Below the pieces are notes generated by a model, which was given only the letters and a program-made list of their open reading frames with translations, did no database searches and was not told the DNA's origin. A DNA stretch of 64,000 bases from Patiria miniata (Eukaryota; Echinodermata; Asteroidea; Valvatida; Asterinidae): contig NW_024037056.1 of the NCBI RefSeq assembly GCF_015706575.1, positions 13,591,176 to 13,655,175 of the forward strand, given 5' to 3'. This document shows, one piece after another, positions 21,991-35,144 of the stretch (position 1 is its first letter; every line of letters starts with the position of its first letter). The translations under genes were made by a program, and so were the position numbers.

Positions 21991-24870
21991 GTCTCAACTC
22001 AGTGCACTTCATTTTGATTTTAAAACATGACTGTGCATTTGCAGCATTATTCAGACAGGATCTATCGATTCCATGTCAGATGTAATCACATCTTCATTAT
22101 CAATCTGGTCCAAGGGAGCAATGCATCACACAAGTTTCGAAGGTGAACCAAAATGTCGAACCATAGCGCCCATAGAAAGGGACGACAGTGGAGCTTCGTT
22201 TGTAATAAGGCCAAAAAAAGTCATGACATTGTTAGTGACGTAGGCATTCAACACACGCCCTGCGCGTATGCGAAGATATTTTGTTCGACAATCAGACTGA
22301 TTCGATCAATTCCAACACAGGTGGCCTTGATAGGATTTTATGTGTGTGAGTTTCCACAATGGTTAGCGGCCTGCAGCCAATTTGCACCACGAAATCAAAT
22401 CACGCAACGGTATTCCTTGTGGGGAAATCAAATTAGGCTCAAGGAATTGTGGATGTTTTTTCTGTATCAGCATTGTGTTTGTGATTGCACGCGTACCGTC
22501 AGTACGTTTTGAATCTTTTGTTGGATATCAATGCGCCTTAATTCTTTTTGCTCTTTAACCCTACAGACCGGAGGATTTCTTTTCATTCTAGAGAGGCCCT
22601 ACATGTTTGTCCCTGTACATCTCAGTGTCGTTTTGCCTCCGAATGAAATCTTAAGATTTGAAAGTCAGGCCGCCCTAATTTTGTTACTAGTAAATGTGAT
22701 GTAGGGCCTACTACTGAATTTGCCTGGGTGAGGGCGAACAAATGGTGTTGCTTTACCTTCACAGCGTTTGGCTTGCAATTCCTTTAGCCACTTATTCGGA
22801 TAATAAGAGGATGTTTATCTCAATTCATGTACAGTTGCTTGGTATCCATGCTGTTTTATAAGATGTGCGAATTGGAGAAAATTGAATCTTAACGCCAGCG
22901 CAAGATAGGGAGATTTTCTGCCGTGTTGGATTTTTATAATGAGAAACAGTTATCTTCTTTTTCATTAATTTCTTTTTCCTGACTCTCTACATGTGATGCG
23001 CATGGTAATATATAATTTGAGACATCTTTAATAAGGGAATAAATGCGTGCTTGGAAGGTTTTAAACACTCTTTTAAAGCCCGGTTGGAGTATGGAAGCTG
23101 ATATTTACCCCGAGCTTAAGGCGAGGGTAATTATTCAATTCATAATTACCTTTTCGAAAGTTTTCGGTCAAAAACTCAAAACTTTTCGGTCCAAAAGTCA
23201 AAACAAGTCAAAAAGTAAACATTTCCAACGATTTTGTTCAACACTTTCACTTCATGTTTTTCCCCCAAACATTCGGCACCCCTCTAACTATATAATGGAG
23301 TGCCCAACTCGCGAGTACAAGTCTTAAACAACTCCTTTATTGGAATTGCGCGTAATGCGCAATGCTGCGCAGAATGCAGCTGTGGCGGTGCGTTGTGAAT
23401 CTAGGACTATGAATTACTGACTCACTGGTAGTGTTGCACTTGCCCACGTGATCACTGTGAACGTTCAACCAATAAAACGGTATAATGCACTGGATTTCAT
23501 GGTGAGTCAAAATTTCATGTGACACTGGAAAAGTGTTTAAGACCAGCCAGCCGGTCTAGTCATCCATTTAAAACCGCGGCCACGTGACGGGCTCTCGACC
23601 AATATGAATTGGTAAACAGTCTTACGTATTTTAAAGGATGATTTAAAAAAAAAAAATTTTCCAAGCCCTTACCTCGTGGTCGAATGGAAGTTGTAAAAAA
23701 AAAATATGTTGAGTACTGCTGGCTGCTTGTTCATCTTGTACAGTAAATACGTAGCCCTAGTTCCAGATGAAGGAATAAACAAAAAAATGTCTTATGAAAT
23801 GTTTCAAAAGTTATCTGAACGTTTCTGACATGTCTTTTAACAAAACAAATTTCACTGATGAGGTCACAACTGCTTTTAGCAAAAGGAAACGGAAACCAGT
23901 GATTTGTCCCTGGTAAACTAATCATAATCCTTCACAGCGATCGAGCCAATTAGGTCTCCTCGAAATCAGAGCTTTCCCATATCCAATTAAGTAGATGTAA
24001 TTCATTTACTTTTGAATTTAAGGAACACTTTATCTAGGTTGAGGACAGATACGCTTTTTAACTGAATCCAGCAGGCACTACCCTCATGAATGAGTGGTTG
24101 TATATAATTATGAGTAGGCCCATATGCAAGATCTGAGGCCAGTGATTGTTAGAAGAATACACTGAAACGTGCCTGAATACTTATGGTCAACTTAATTCCG
24201 TCTATGGCAGCCAATTGCCATTTTTGAACTTCAAATTTCAAGTGTCTTATATTCTCCGAGGCTCTGCAATAAGTCAGAAACATTTTCTACATGCATCCCA
24301 GCTGTTAATGCCATTATCATTCAGTACTGTTATTGGATGCATGGAACATGACTGAGATGGGGCCAGCATGATCTATGGCAACCCCGTAGGCTAACTGTCA
24401 CTAGTTAGTTTTCAGACATTTCAACTAATAGATTGAAAGTTTGAATGTGTTGACAGTTTGAACATTATTTTGCCCAGTCAGTATAATATTTTTATCAAGG
24501 TATATTTCTTTCGTCTCGTCCATTGTCTGCGTAGAGTACAATGCATTACTTTGGTTTTATTTTGAGATCAGTCAGCATCCGTTCACCTTCAACTGTCCTC
24601 ACCGTGTCCGGCCTTCGCCACTGGGAACACTTTTCCTCGCTCATCCTTCACTGCTATCCGTCCGGTGCTGTGGTGGAAAATAGGTCCCATACACCCCGTG
24701 TACTGAACCGTTCAATCGAAAGGTCATGACCTTTCCAACAAAGACGGTTCTGACCTTGCAGCACAAAAAACACCAATGTGTACGTGCATGGTACGCAACC
24801 TAACACAGTCATTTATACAATCGACAGGTAGTACGAGACAGCTGAACAGCCCAAGTCAGTGTTTTGAGAA

Positions 24871-27800
24871 ATGGCGTCACTCCATTTCCCCTCAATCTTT
24901 GCTTGCTTACTCCTGCAGCTTGTGTACACGTCAGCACAGACTCTCCCCGGCCGTGAGTAAACTTACACTTCATGTTTGTATGAACGTTCGAACAATGTTG
25001 GTTTCTGCTTGGAACAACAACTTTTTCCCCCATGTGCATGCCACAATGACTTGTTTGTAAACGGGAGCATAAGCGGAAGCTTAGACGGTATAGTTTCGTA
25101 CAATCGCCGTGGCTGCATGCGCTCGCAGCATGGAGGAAAAAATGCTCCCAGCGGCAACCCAGTTAACCCACTTAATTATAATTTGGATTTTCCAAAGGGG
25201 TGACGCGCTGGGCCGGGTGTCCAAAACATTTTAGGGGAAGAGGTGGGATGACTGAAGCGTTGCAATCTGCTTGGAGCAGTGAATCGAGATTTGCAGTATT
25301 GAGAGATGACGAGGGAATCTATCTGAATGTGAACATTGTTGGAATGTATCAGTCGGAGGAAGGGGGCGGGGGGGGAGGGGGGGGGGCACTCCGACAACCC
25401 ATTGGATCCGCACTGATACACCCTGAAGTGTAAAACCTGAAGTGTTGAATCCTGAAGTGTTAAATCCAACACTTACATTTATGTTGGTCAGTCTCCACAC
25501 TTTCAAAGTGTGGAATCCAGTTTTTTTACGTTAAATCCAACACTTATACAGTTAATTCAACAGTTTAAGTGTTTACTCAATATTTTTTCAAAGTGTTAAC
25601 TTTGAAACTGTTGAATCAACATTTAAAATATTAATTAATAGTTTCAGTGTTGGCTTTGTTAACATTCAAATGCTGGATTTAACATTTAAAATGCTGGAAT
25701 CAATACATGTAAGGTGTGGTTTCTGACCGCGAACCAATAGTGTTGGATTAAACACCTCTGTTTTTAGAGTATACATGTACATGTAGGTCTATATATCCAG
25801 AATGATAGTAAAGTAAATTGTTAAGAAAGGATTATTCAAAGGGAACACTCTTCTTCTTTTTTGGTTTGAGAATGACCATAGAGCCATGCAGTTGCACTGC
25901 AGTGAAAACATTTACAATTGGATTTGCAATTATAGGTATTGAATGCAAGTTTCTGCAGGCGATTCATTATAACTATTACCAAGCTCGAGGTCGCCGTTTG
26001 ATGTAGATATGTACTCCATACGCTAAGTGAGCCAATAATAATGCCCTCGGCAAATTGTAGTCATTAGCATATAAATGACTGTTTTGGTTGGAAGCTGATC
26101 GAGTGGAATGAACTTGATAGGACACTTAAACACGGAAGGTCACTTCCGTACATTGCATTTTGCCCGTGATCTGTTGACCTTTTCTATGCAACGTGTCTCA
26201 AAAGAAAATGCAAACAAAATATAACGGACTGCGAGACATGGAATGTGTAACCAACCTAAATAATACAGGTATGGTTTGTAAGATACGCTTTTCCACCTTA
26301 AAATGAGACATCAAACGTCCAAATCTGATACCTTTTGACAGAGTTATGAGTAATTTTCTGAGAGAAGTCAAATTGGCCATGGGACCAATTTTTTTATTTT
26401 TCAGTTTTTGGCATTGGGACAAAGGTAACCTATTGCCTCTGTGTGGATAATTGCCTGGCCTACAAAAGTGTGTTTAGCGAGTAAACACAATTCTAAACAC
26501 TTTCTTGTTATCAGTTTGTAAACACGTTTACATGCTTAACATTTTTAAGCATAAGGTGATAGCAAGAATGTTTTTAGAATTGTGTTTATTCGCTTAACAC
26601 ATTTTTTTTAGGCCAGGCAAATATCCACACAGAGGCAATTAGGCTGCCTTTGTCCGACAAATGCCTAACATTGAAAACTCAGTTTGATTTGGACGTCAAA
26701 TGTCTCAATTTAAAGTGGAAAGGCGTAATTAACTTACAAATTATACCTTTGTTATCTATGTTGGTTACACATTCTACGACTGACATTAGGTTATATTTTG
26801 TTTGCATGTTTTTATTTTTAAACACACTGTCACTGCGATCACAATTAATTGTGTGACAAAACACCTGTTGTAAATGGACATCAAAGTACCTAAATAAAAA
26901 TGTTCAGTTTTAAATCCTTGGTTTCGGCTTCAAATAATGAACACGCAATTTGTCCCTTGATATAAAAGAACACCTTGTTCTCTTGATATAAAAGAACACC
27001 TTGTTCTCTCGTACTTTGCTAGGTACCTCATTCAATTGACAAGTGTATATTTTTTTCGTCCACTTAATTTCATAAAGTTTCCAAATATCAAAATGAATAG
27101 CAATATTTTTCTTCTCTCACCAAGTAATAGATGTTAATAAAATTTAATTAGGCGAAAGTCAATTTTAATTACGTAGGCCTAAATGTTATAAGGCGAGCTC
27201 CAATTCTATAAAAATACTTTGCCAACAACAACTAATTGGATTTTACCGCCATGAAAATACACTGTAAAAATGGTGCTTAGGATTTAAACACATTTCTAAA
27301 CACTAATTCTGTACCCACTTTTTCCACACGTTTAGCATCATGACATGTTTAGATGTCCTTTTTCTGTGACACGCATTATCCGTTTGACATGTGCAATGAA
27401 TAATATGTTTAGCATTTAAACAACTTCCTAAGCGCATTTAGATATACAATCCTAAGCACATGTCCAAAGCGTAAACACGTTTAGTTTCACAACATTAAAA
27501 CGTGGTAAACGTTTAGAATTGAAACACATTCCTAAACGTATTAAACTCTAAACACCGTCTGATGTGTTTAAATGATAAACACTGTTTTTACAGTGTAACA
27601 GTCGACAGATATGCTGTTTTGAAAAACATAGGCCTTTACTTTTGCAAACTTATGAAGTTATATTTTAAATTTTATATTTTGTAATACTTGTAGTCGATGT
27701 AAGCCCAGGTAATATCGACCGACTCATCATTCAACTCGTTGGCGGTAGCGCCCGCAACGAGGGGCGGGTACTCATTCGCTGGTTTCCCGACTCGCCCTGG

Positions 27801-30800
27801 ACCGCCGTGTGTAACGATCCCTACTTCAGCCACGCCGTCCCATTCCAGATGTGCAGGACGCTCGGGTACCCGTTTGCCTGCGGCCATGACTTCGCTGGTC
27901 CCCGTCGGACTGACGACGCGTCGCTGGTAAACGTCACCAGCGAACGTTACCTGGTGTCCTGTTCTGCTGACCTGAACGACAGGACACTCGGAGGCTGCAA
28001 CTTGCATCCCACTGGAGATCCTCCCTGCACCCACGACAATGACATGTGGCTGTCATGTGGTTATGCAGGTACGCAACTTTTAACCCCCATTTGACCTTTC
28101 GCCATTTGCAAGTTGCCCACGCCCCTTAAACAACCCTATGGAGTTTGTGTTATGTGCACTAATAAGTTTTGTTTGTCTCAGATTTTGCGCGTTCCGCGTC
28201 CATTTGTAAATCATGTAACTGGACAATATTTCACAAGCTGCGTTGACGCGATTCTAACGCGATTCTACCACAATGGGTCGATTGATATCAGGCTTGTTCA
28301 CGATAATTCCTTGACAGACAGTGTACCACTAGCTATAGACAAATTAGGGCACGTAACCACAGAGGCCAATTTTAATGGCGGAAGAACGGTGATAGTTTTT
28401 GTCAAGATAATCCAATGGTTTCTCCATAATTATAAGGGTCCTCGTATTGCGTACGTGACAGGGATCGCGCGCTAGAATTCGTCAATAACTTCACAACTTC
28501 CAGACAGAAAGTTATGAACAGTTTGGATCACATTTCGCGTTATGTCATCACGGAGCAAACTCATTGCAGGAAATGAAACCGAACTTTCCACTGGGACTAC
28601 TTAATTCCCTGGCCTACTGACAGCCTTTTCCCAATCCAATTCGAGTTTTTAATTTGATCCTTGAATTCCACATCATTACAAGAATAATGATACTGTTTGA
28701 GATGAGTTAACATCTCGATTCAGTATTGAAAGTTATTGTAAGCTTGTTTCAATCTTGGTTTAATACTCTTGAAACTTAATAAGAGAATCTTAGCAATTTT
28801 TGCCGTAAACTTCGTGATTTAATTACCATTGGATTTTCGTATATGCTTGAAGGTATGCCGGACTTTGAACTCCGACTGGTCGAGGGTACATACCGCGATC
28901 CGGACCGTCTATTGCAGGGACGCTGTGGTCCGGAACACGAGTGGAGCGCCATCTGCGGCCACGGATTCCACCGGCTGAAGCAGGGCCGCGTGGCATGCCG
29001 GGAGCTCGGCTACTCCGATGAATTAGCCGTTGCGGGCGGTTTTCTTTCCCTGCGAGAGCTCGACCCGCAGCACCGACCCAACTACACGTTATTTGTGGAC
29101 GTGGGATGCATCGGGGATGAAGCGAGTCTGAGCGAGTGTCAGCACTACGCGCTGCGAGATTGCAGCGGCTACGCAACGCTGGAGTGTTTCACTGGTGAGA
29201 TTCAATTTTGTTCGTGCAGGAACGTAGATGGCGCTGTGAGGATGGACACGGCGCATGCGTACACTAGTTAGCGGCTGCGACTGCTCGTTGTGGGCATGAC
29301 CACGTTTCAAATGAATATTGAACTTGCTTTAAAGAGGATGTGGAATGCTCGAAGACATTTCCGTCATTTTTCGGGTATATGTAGCCTAAGGTGTGATGAA
29401 ATAAAAACGACTATTGTTTCTTTCATGAAATGAGTACAAAAGGTACTTTTGAGAGCTGTTTTTCAGGTCCAGTTTCGACCACTCGTGTATGCTACTGTGC
29501 ATCGGGAGTCCTGTTTATTACGTCACGATTTACTGTGTTTTGTTTGCTGCCCGCAACGACGACTTTTACACAGTTGCACGTTCGGGTCGAAACTGGACCT
29601 GAAAAACAGCTCTCAAAAGTACCTTTTGTACTCATTTCATGACAGAAACAATAGTCGTTTTTATTTCATCACACCTTAGGCTACATATACCCGAAAAATG
29701 ACGGAAATGTCTTCGAGCATTCCACAACCTCTTTAAAGTTATTGTGTGGTTCCGTTTCATCGAACACGGTGACTGTGGCATTCACGCGTTCTTCAGAAAA
29801 ACATAATTTCACTTGTACTAACACTGAGGGCGTAGTGCCGGAACACAGGGTTCATAATGTCAGGACTTCCTCTTTTCACAAGATCTCGCTATTAAAATAA
29901 CGAACTCTTGGACACTCAAATCATGTAATCAGATGAAATATTTCAAAGAACACTGTCAAGATTGCATGGAGAGTTTGGTAGTCGTAAAATAGTATTAATA
30001 CTATTGAAGAACACTTATGTTTGGGATGTGAAAATATAATGTCAGAATGCCTTACACATCTTTATTTGTTTCATGAACTGCAGGTGTAACCGAGTATAAT
30101 GAGACTTCGTATCTGTGCGGTTCGAAGCAGTTATGCCAAGATGAGTGTAAACAGGGTCACCCAATCAATGGCTCACGTGACGACATATTCCACTACTGCC
30201 GATGCGACGATGTCTGCGGTCTATTTGACGACTGTTGTTACGACCGCGAAGGGATGTGTAGTCTGGGGACGCCGACCTTGGAGCGAGGAGGGTTCACCAC
30301 AGAGCAGTTCGGCTGCGTCTGGGTACCAGGCAGTCAGTTCACTCACATCGGCTATGTGGTCATTGACCGTTGTCCAATCAGCTGGACAGATGAGAGATCA
30401 CGTGATTTATGCGAGAGGCCTGTGGATATCGAGGATGTATTCGGCTCGCTGCCGGTTTATGACGACCTCGAAGTGGATTTTAAGAACATCTACTGCGCCA
30501 TTTGTAACGGGAGGACCTTGGAAAGTCTAAGAAGATGGGATGTCTCTGCTGCTGACGATGAACAGTATCAACCACCGGACATTTTTTATCCGTCTCTCAA
30601 TACAACACTGCGAAGCTTAGGTTGGCTCATAACGCCCCCAAATGGCCACGCAGTACTCCGGGAGTGCCCCGCACATCTCGTGGACACCTGTTCAGACGAA
30701 TTCAGTGGGACCCGCTTGGAAGAAGGATGCAAGGCTTACTACGCTCCTATCAAAGTTGAAGATAGTTACACCAGATATCGGAACCCTCACTGCGCCTTAT

Positions 30801-32697
30801 GCAATGGCCAGGGAGTTTTGCCAGACAATTCCTGTGAGGATCAGGAGTGTCTGGAGTGGTGCGTGCCCGACCCCTGGGGACCGTGTGCGGGTGTATGCGC
30901 TCCCTACGATGGCTTCTTGACGATTGAGGTTCTGTTCGACTTCACCTCCTCCTCGTCCATCAGCGGGATGTCTTGCTCGGCGGGGCAGATCTACGATCCG
31001 TTCCTGGAGAGGTGCCGGGTGCTGACGTGCGCAGCTGGGTATCAGATCGTAGGTGACGAGTGCCTGGCCGTTCCTCCGGCACCAACCAACGAGAGTGACT
31101 CCTTTGTCGTCGATTGTCTCCTAGAAGGATCTGGGTTCGTGATCACAGCACAGCAGATAAAGACAGAAGCTCACCTTGCCTCAGTTCTGTCTGTAAGTGT
31201 GTTAGTGAGCTCAGCTGCTGATGTACGTAACCTTGTGAGTGCACTGGATAATTCAATCAAGACCAACCTAAACTCTTCCATGCCATGTAACATCTCATCT
31301 TTGGCGATCTTCTTGCCGTTTTCCTTCAATGGGTCTGGCCTCTGCAACAACTCTACGCTCCAGGGAAGTACTGTCTTCTCGGAGTACTCGGGAAGGCTGC
31401 TTACTGCTGTGCAAATCAAAAACATCTCCAGAGAAAATTACTCGAAGGAAGAGGTGGCATCGTCGTGTCTGAAGGTAAATGACCTGAACTGCTCATCTCT
31501 CCTAACTCTTGAAGACACAGAATATTCTGTGGTATCAGCGGAACGTATCGACGTCATTGCAACAGGGGAGAGTCTTTCTGAGAGCGAGTATGTTCTGCTT
31601 CCGGAAGGCATTGCCGTCATTTGCTCCTACATTCACCCAGAACCGGAAGGAGTTGAACCGCAGGTGCGCAGAGCGCTCTCATTCATCGGTAGTTGTGTAT
31701 CGCTTATCGCTCTGGCTGCCACATTCATGACCTTCTGCCTGTTCAAAGAGCTCCGGAATCTATCCGGTATTGCCACCATGAACCTCGTGCTGGCGCTGTT
31801 CATCGCCATATTGCTCTTCCTCCTTTCAGGCTACCTGGCGGAGAGCCAGCCTGCCTGCCAATTCGGGGCTGTTGTGGCGCACTTCGCCTGGCTAGCAGCC
31901 TTCTTCTGGATGACGATGCTTGCAGTCAAGGTCGCCCGCACCCTCACCTCCATGGTGCCAAGGAGTGGACGCAAAACAGGCGTGTCCCGGGAGCTCGTTG
32001 CCTACGCTTGCCTCGCCTGGGGCATCCCTCTGCTCATTGTCTGCATCTGTATCATCCTCCAGTACTGCGATTGCCCCACCTTGCCCGTGATCTACGCAGA
32101 TGGAGGTATCTGCTGGATCTCAGACATCATCGTTCGCATCGTCGCCTTCGTGGTGCCCATGGCTCTCAGTCTTGTCTTCAACTTGTGTTTGTACATCTTA
32201 ACCATCGTCAGTGTCCGGAGGAACAGGCGCAGCTCCAGGGCGGTGAGGAGTCATAGCAAACTGGATGAAGCAAAAGAAGAGCTGTCTATTTATGGCAAGG
32301 TAAATCCTCCCCTTGTCATGTTTATTACTTAAGCTTGGTTTCAATCTTAGTTTGAACATTAACAATCCAACTTTGTCCTTGTCTTTTTTCCATATGAAAG
32401 CTGAGTGCCTTGGTGGGAGTGACCTGGATCTTTGGCTTCGTGTCTCAGTCAGTGACGGGCATCATATTTTTCTCCTACATCTACATCCTCCTCAACTACC
32501 TCCAGGGAGTCTTCATCTTCATCTCCTTCTGCCTCAACAAGAGGGCTCGGAGTTTGTGGAGAGAGAAACTGAATATTCGAAGCGAGACGATGACGACGGA
32601 TAAGTCGATTGATCCGGTGAAGCCTCGTCGATCGAAGGAGACAGCCCTGATGACCACCGATACCCTGCCTGAGCACTCGGAAGATTCCAAGCTGTAG
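24871..32697 (+). CDS. SRCR/somatomedin-B class B (Methuselah-like) GPCR, receptor B
   Basis: Five coding exons: 24871-24952, 27694-28068, 28853-29194, 30084-32299, 32401-32697. All are GT-AG with closing phases, giving 1103 residues. Exon 1 encodes a signal peptide (hydrophobic core FACLLLQLVY, likely cleavage after TSA). Exons 2 and 3 each encode an SRCR domain (about residues 35-150 and 158-262). The large exon begins with a somatomedin B domain (Cys278 to Cys325, with the adjacent CC pair). A Cys-rich, N-glycosylation-rich ectodomain with CAICNG and CALCNG motifs follows, then TM1 (about 800-825) to TM5. The last exon encodes TM6, TM7 and the tail. There is no GPS motif. It is a close paralog of receptor A (2317-8721), with identical intron phases and similar exon sizes. 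Ligand unknown; SRCR domains in echinoderms are often linked to recognition of microbes or glycans, which is only suggestive here. Intron 1 (2.7 kb) is full of MITEs. Confidence 0.88.
25410..25760. repeat. Degenerate repeat of AAGTGTTGAATCC-type motif
   Basis: Short motifs around CTGAAGTGTTAAATCC and their inverse AACACTT recur many times in about 350 bases. Examples are 25424-25470, 25497-25520, 25540-25575 and 25590-25760. The copies point in both directions and could fold on each other. A G-rich run (25361-25386) lies just upstream. It is in intron 1 of receptor B. The element class is not known. Confidence 0.5.
26205..26870. mobile_element. Large palindromic element with nested inverted repeat
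   Basis: The outer left arm (about 26205-26400) pairs with the outer right arm (about 26660-26820). Shared landmarks are GCAAACAAAATATAAC, TGTGTAACCAAC and GAGACATCAAACGTCC or their inverses. The inner pair (26428-26490 and 26575-26642) shares TTGCCTCTGTGTGGATA and GTGTTTA motifs. Total length is about 0.65 kb. It lies in intron 1 of receptor B and has no transposase. The nesting suggests one element inserted into another, or a long fold-back. Confidence 0.65.
26958..27008. repeat. 27-bp direct tandem duplication
   Basis: CTTGATATAAAAGAACACC plus TTGTTCT occurs twice in immediate succession, apparently without mismatch, in intron 1 of receptor B. It looks like a recent slippage or duplication event. 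Confidence 0.8.
27258..27597. mobile_element. MITE, CACTGTAAAAA-end family, copy 2
   Basis: The element starts TACACTGTAAAAATGG at 27258 and ends with GTTTTTACAGTGTA at 27597. These are inverted ends flanked by TA, as in Tc1/mariner-type insertions. The interior is built of many AAACACRTTTA-like motifs in both directions. It ends about 100 bases before the acceptor of SRCR exon 1 in receptor B. A diverged relative is at 9590-10134. Confidence 0.68.
29329..29736. mobile_element. Near-perfect palindromic MITE flanked by TTAA
   Basis: The left arm 29329-29481 and right arm 29584-29736 are inverse copies over about 153 bases with very few mismatches. They share GGAATGCTCGAAGACATTTC, TGAAATGAGTACAAAAGG and GGTCCAGTTTCGACC or inverses. 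The loop is about 100 bases. TTAA stands at both outer ends (29329-29332 and 29733-29736), which would fit piggyBac-type targeting. The arm similarity implies a young element. It is in the intron between the SRCR2 and somatomedin-B exons of receptor B. Confidence 0.75.
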
Positions 32698-35144
32698 ACT
32701 AGTGATCAATATATGCACATGGACAGTCAACGATTCACTATATTCACTCATTCCCAAGTTCCCTATGTGCCTTATTCATGAGTCGGCCATATTGAATTGA
32801 AAGGTAAGTGAATTCTTAATTGTTGGCACTTGCGAAGAGAAATGAAAGTAAGTTAATTTATAATGAATCACAGTCTGCTTCAGTGAGTAATATTAAAATT
32901 GTAATTAAACATTCCCTATTGTTTAAAGCCATTAAAAAAAAATGACAGTAAAATAAGGCTGCATTGTGCCTGCATAAATAGTTCTGCGCCATCCCATTAC
33001 ACAGTTAACAATTAATGATATACATTCAAGGAACTCGACAAAAATGTCCAACTCGTGAATAAGGCCCATCTAAAGGCGCTGATGACATGTTAACATGTCA
33101 CGATATATTTTAAAGCGGCAACTTTAGGTCAACACTGTGGCTTGCGCATGCCCCGTGCGCAAGGAATGTATATATGAGGAACGTTGACCTACCCACAATG
33201 CTTTCCTCAAAGCCTTCATTTTCTTCACAAGATTTAGTGTAAGGGTAAGCGGTTACCAGTGTCTTTAAACAGGGCGGTGGGTACCAGCGAATTGACGACA
33301 CAGAAAAATTGTGTCGTTGGAAGAGCAATTCCTCATTATGACCGCAATGCATCGCGGGAAAATGCAATTTGTAGGGTTTTTCAAAATCCTGGCATCGTCT
33401 CGTCTTCATCTTCTTGAATGTACAAACAAGATGGAAATGCACAAATTTGTGGTCTCAAAATCAACTTAGTCGATTAATTAATGTTCTCCATCGGCCAATT
33501 GTGTACTATAATACGTCTATTTGGAAACTTTATGTGTTTGCGTTGTAAATATCATCTATCTTTAATTAATATTAGAAGCAGTGTATTTAGTGTAATGTTT
33601 CATTACCCTTGTGTTTTTCTATTGAACACATCTAAAATTCAGTTCACTTTACTTCAAATACTTCATCATCTTGGTATTCTGCTGAAGCAAATAGAAGCTG
33701 TAAACTAAAGAAAGTTTGAGGTTTGCGTCCCCATGATAAAGTAGTTTTCACAATAATTCGTTCTTCAGAACATTTATTGAATTATATTCCGTATGTGCAA
33801 ACACTCTTCAATGTCAAAGATAAACCTCAATTGTAATCTAATAAGGATGTACTTCACCCGCGGGTTAAAAAAGAAAAGAGCCTTTACACGGAAACAGACT
33901 GAATGAAATTATTTTGTCTGAATTGTCAACCGCATCTTTTGAAGTCTGCCGGGTGGCGGCAGATTCTTATGAGATCGAAGACAAACCAGATTTGCCGGGA
34001 GACAACAACATGTCAAGAGGAATGTTTGAGTCTCCGAATAAAAAAAAAACATTGGAAGCAATAGACCCAACCTAAGCCCCACCCAATAGTTTTTCGACCA
34101 ATCACAACTGTGATTAAAGGGTTCACAAAAGTTCGACATGCGCGCGCAGCCGCATAAGCTGAAGTTTTTGCCCGAAAAACACCAGCCTGTATCGTATGCA
34201 TTAAGGAACCAAAGACAGTTCAGCCTGCCTTTCTGTAAAACGAACATACTGAAGAATAGTTTCATTCCCTGGTGTCTCTACAATTTACAGTCCTAACTGT
34301 TACTCACTTTTTAGCAATTTTAAGCTAATGCTGATGTTAATATTAATTACTGTTTTATGTGTTTTTATATCGGTTGAAGTTACCTGTAAATACATGTGCG
34401 TCTTAATGATTGAACAATTCATTATAACTGAAAAGTTTTGTTTTTAAATTTAAATATTTGTCATGTCCGTTGAAGTTCTGAAGTAGTCATGTTCTAGTCC
34501 TGTGAAAGTATGTTTCTAGGAATTTGGTTTGTGTTGAATATTTGTATGTTTTTTACAGGAGTTTTTAAGGTTTAATGTTTAATGTGTATTGTTATTGAAA
34601 TGTTTTAATGTTTCAAATTCAAATGTAATATAAATATCTTTTAAAATGTTTTAAATCCAACCATTTTTAGATGCTTTGGTTGCTAATAATAATAATAATA
34701 AACAGGTACAATGCCTAGCATCAGTTCCATGGAATTAGGTTCATGAGGCTTACTTTCCATATGAATACCCTTAAATTGCATAATTTCATTAAAGGCAAAG
34801 ATTGATGTTATTATATTCTCGCGTCGGAGAAATTTGATTAAATATGTGTTTTCAGCGCGTACTTTCCTCTCTTGTGCTGTGTCTGTTTTGTAAAACCACA
34901 CAAAGAACCAGCTATTTGATTACATGTGGTGATTTTCTATGCACTTCTTGTGTTTAGCTGTTTTGACGGAGTTGTACCTTGTCGATCATTCCTAGATTTT
35001 TTCGATTTAGTTTCAGCAATATTAGAAGCCGCACTGAGCGCACTGACACACAGATCTAAAAACATCCACAGGCAGCGGTCGAAGAATACGTCAAGCGCAC
35101 TGGCACAGAGATCTAAAAACCGTACCACAGACAGCGGCCCAAGA
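32698..35144. other. Intergenic DNA between receptors B and D
   Basis: The stretch follows the stop of receptor B and precedes the start of receptor D, both on the plus strand. No coding exon was recognised. It contains a hairpin with AGGTCAAC/GTTGACCT arms (about 33126-33192) and an (ATA)n run near 34684-34700, with AT-rich DNA otherwise. The 3' UTR of B and the promoter of D should lie here; an ATTAAA near 32893 could serve polyadenylation. Confidence 0.55.

Larger units (their letters stand above)
20757..24870. other. Divergent intergenic region between receptors C and B
   Basis: Receptor C starts leftward at 20756 and receptor B rightward at 24871, so this 4.1 kb must hold both promoters. 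No coding exon was found; the ORFs here have no domain or splice support. It contains a tRNA-derived SINE (about 21862-21990), a 20-bp direct duplication with GTTGTTAATAAAGATATCG (21421-21459) and AT-rich sequence. A TATA-like site for receptor C is listed separately. Confidence 0.6.

Noticed and set aside
30254..30260. Internal ATG of the large exon as the start of receptor B
   Set aside because: Upstream exons with signal peptide, two SRCR domains and the somatomedin B start are in phase and match receptor A, so this Met is internal.
2317..32697. Receptors A/C and B/D as one simple inverted (palindromic) duplication
   Set aside because: The gene order is A(-) C(-) B(+) D(+). A mirror-image copy would put the C-like gene before the A-like gene on the plus strand.
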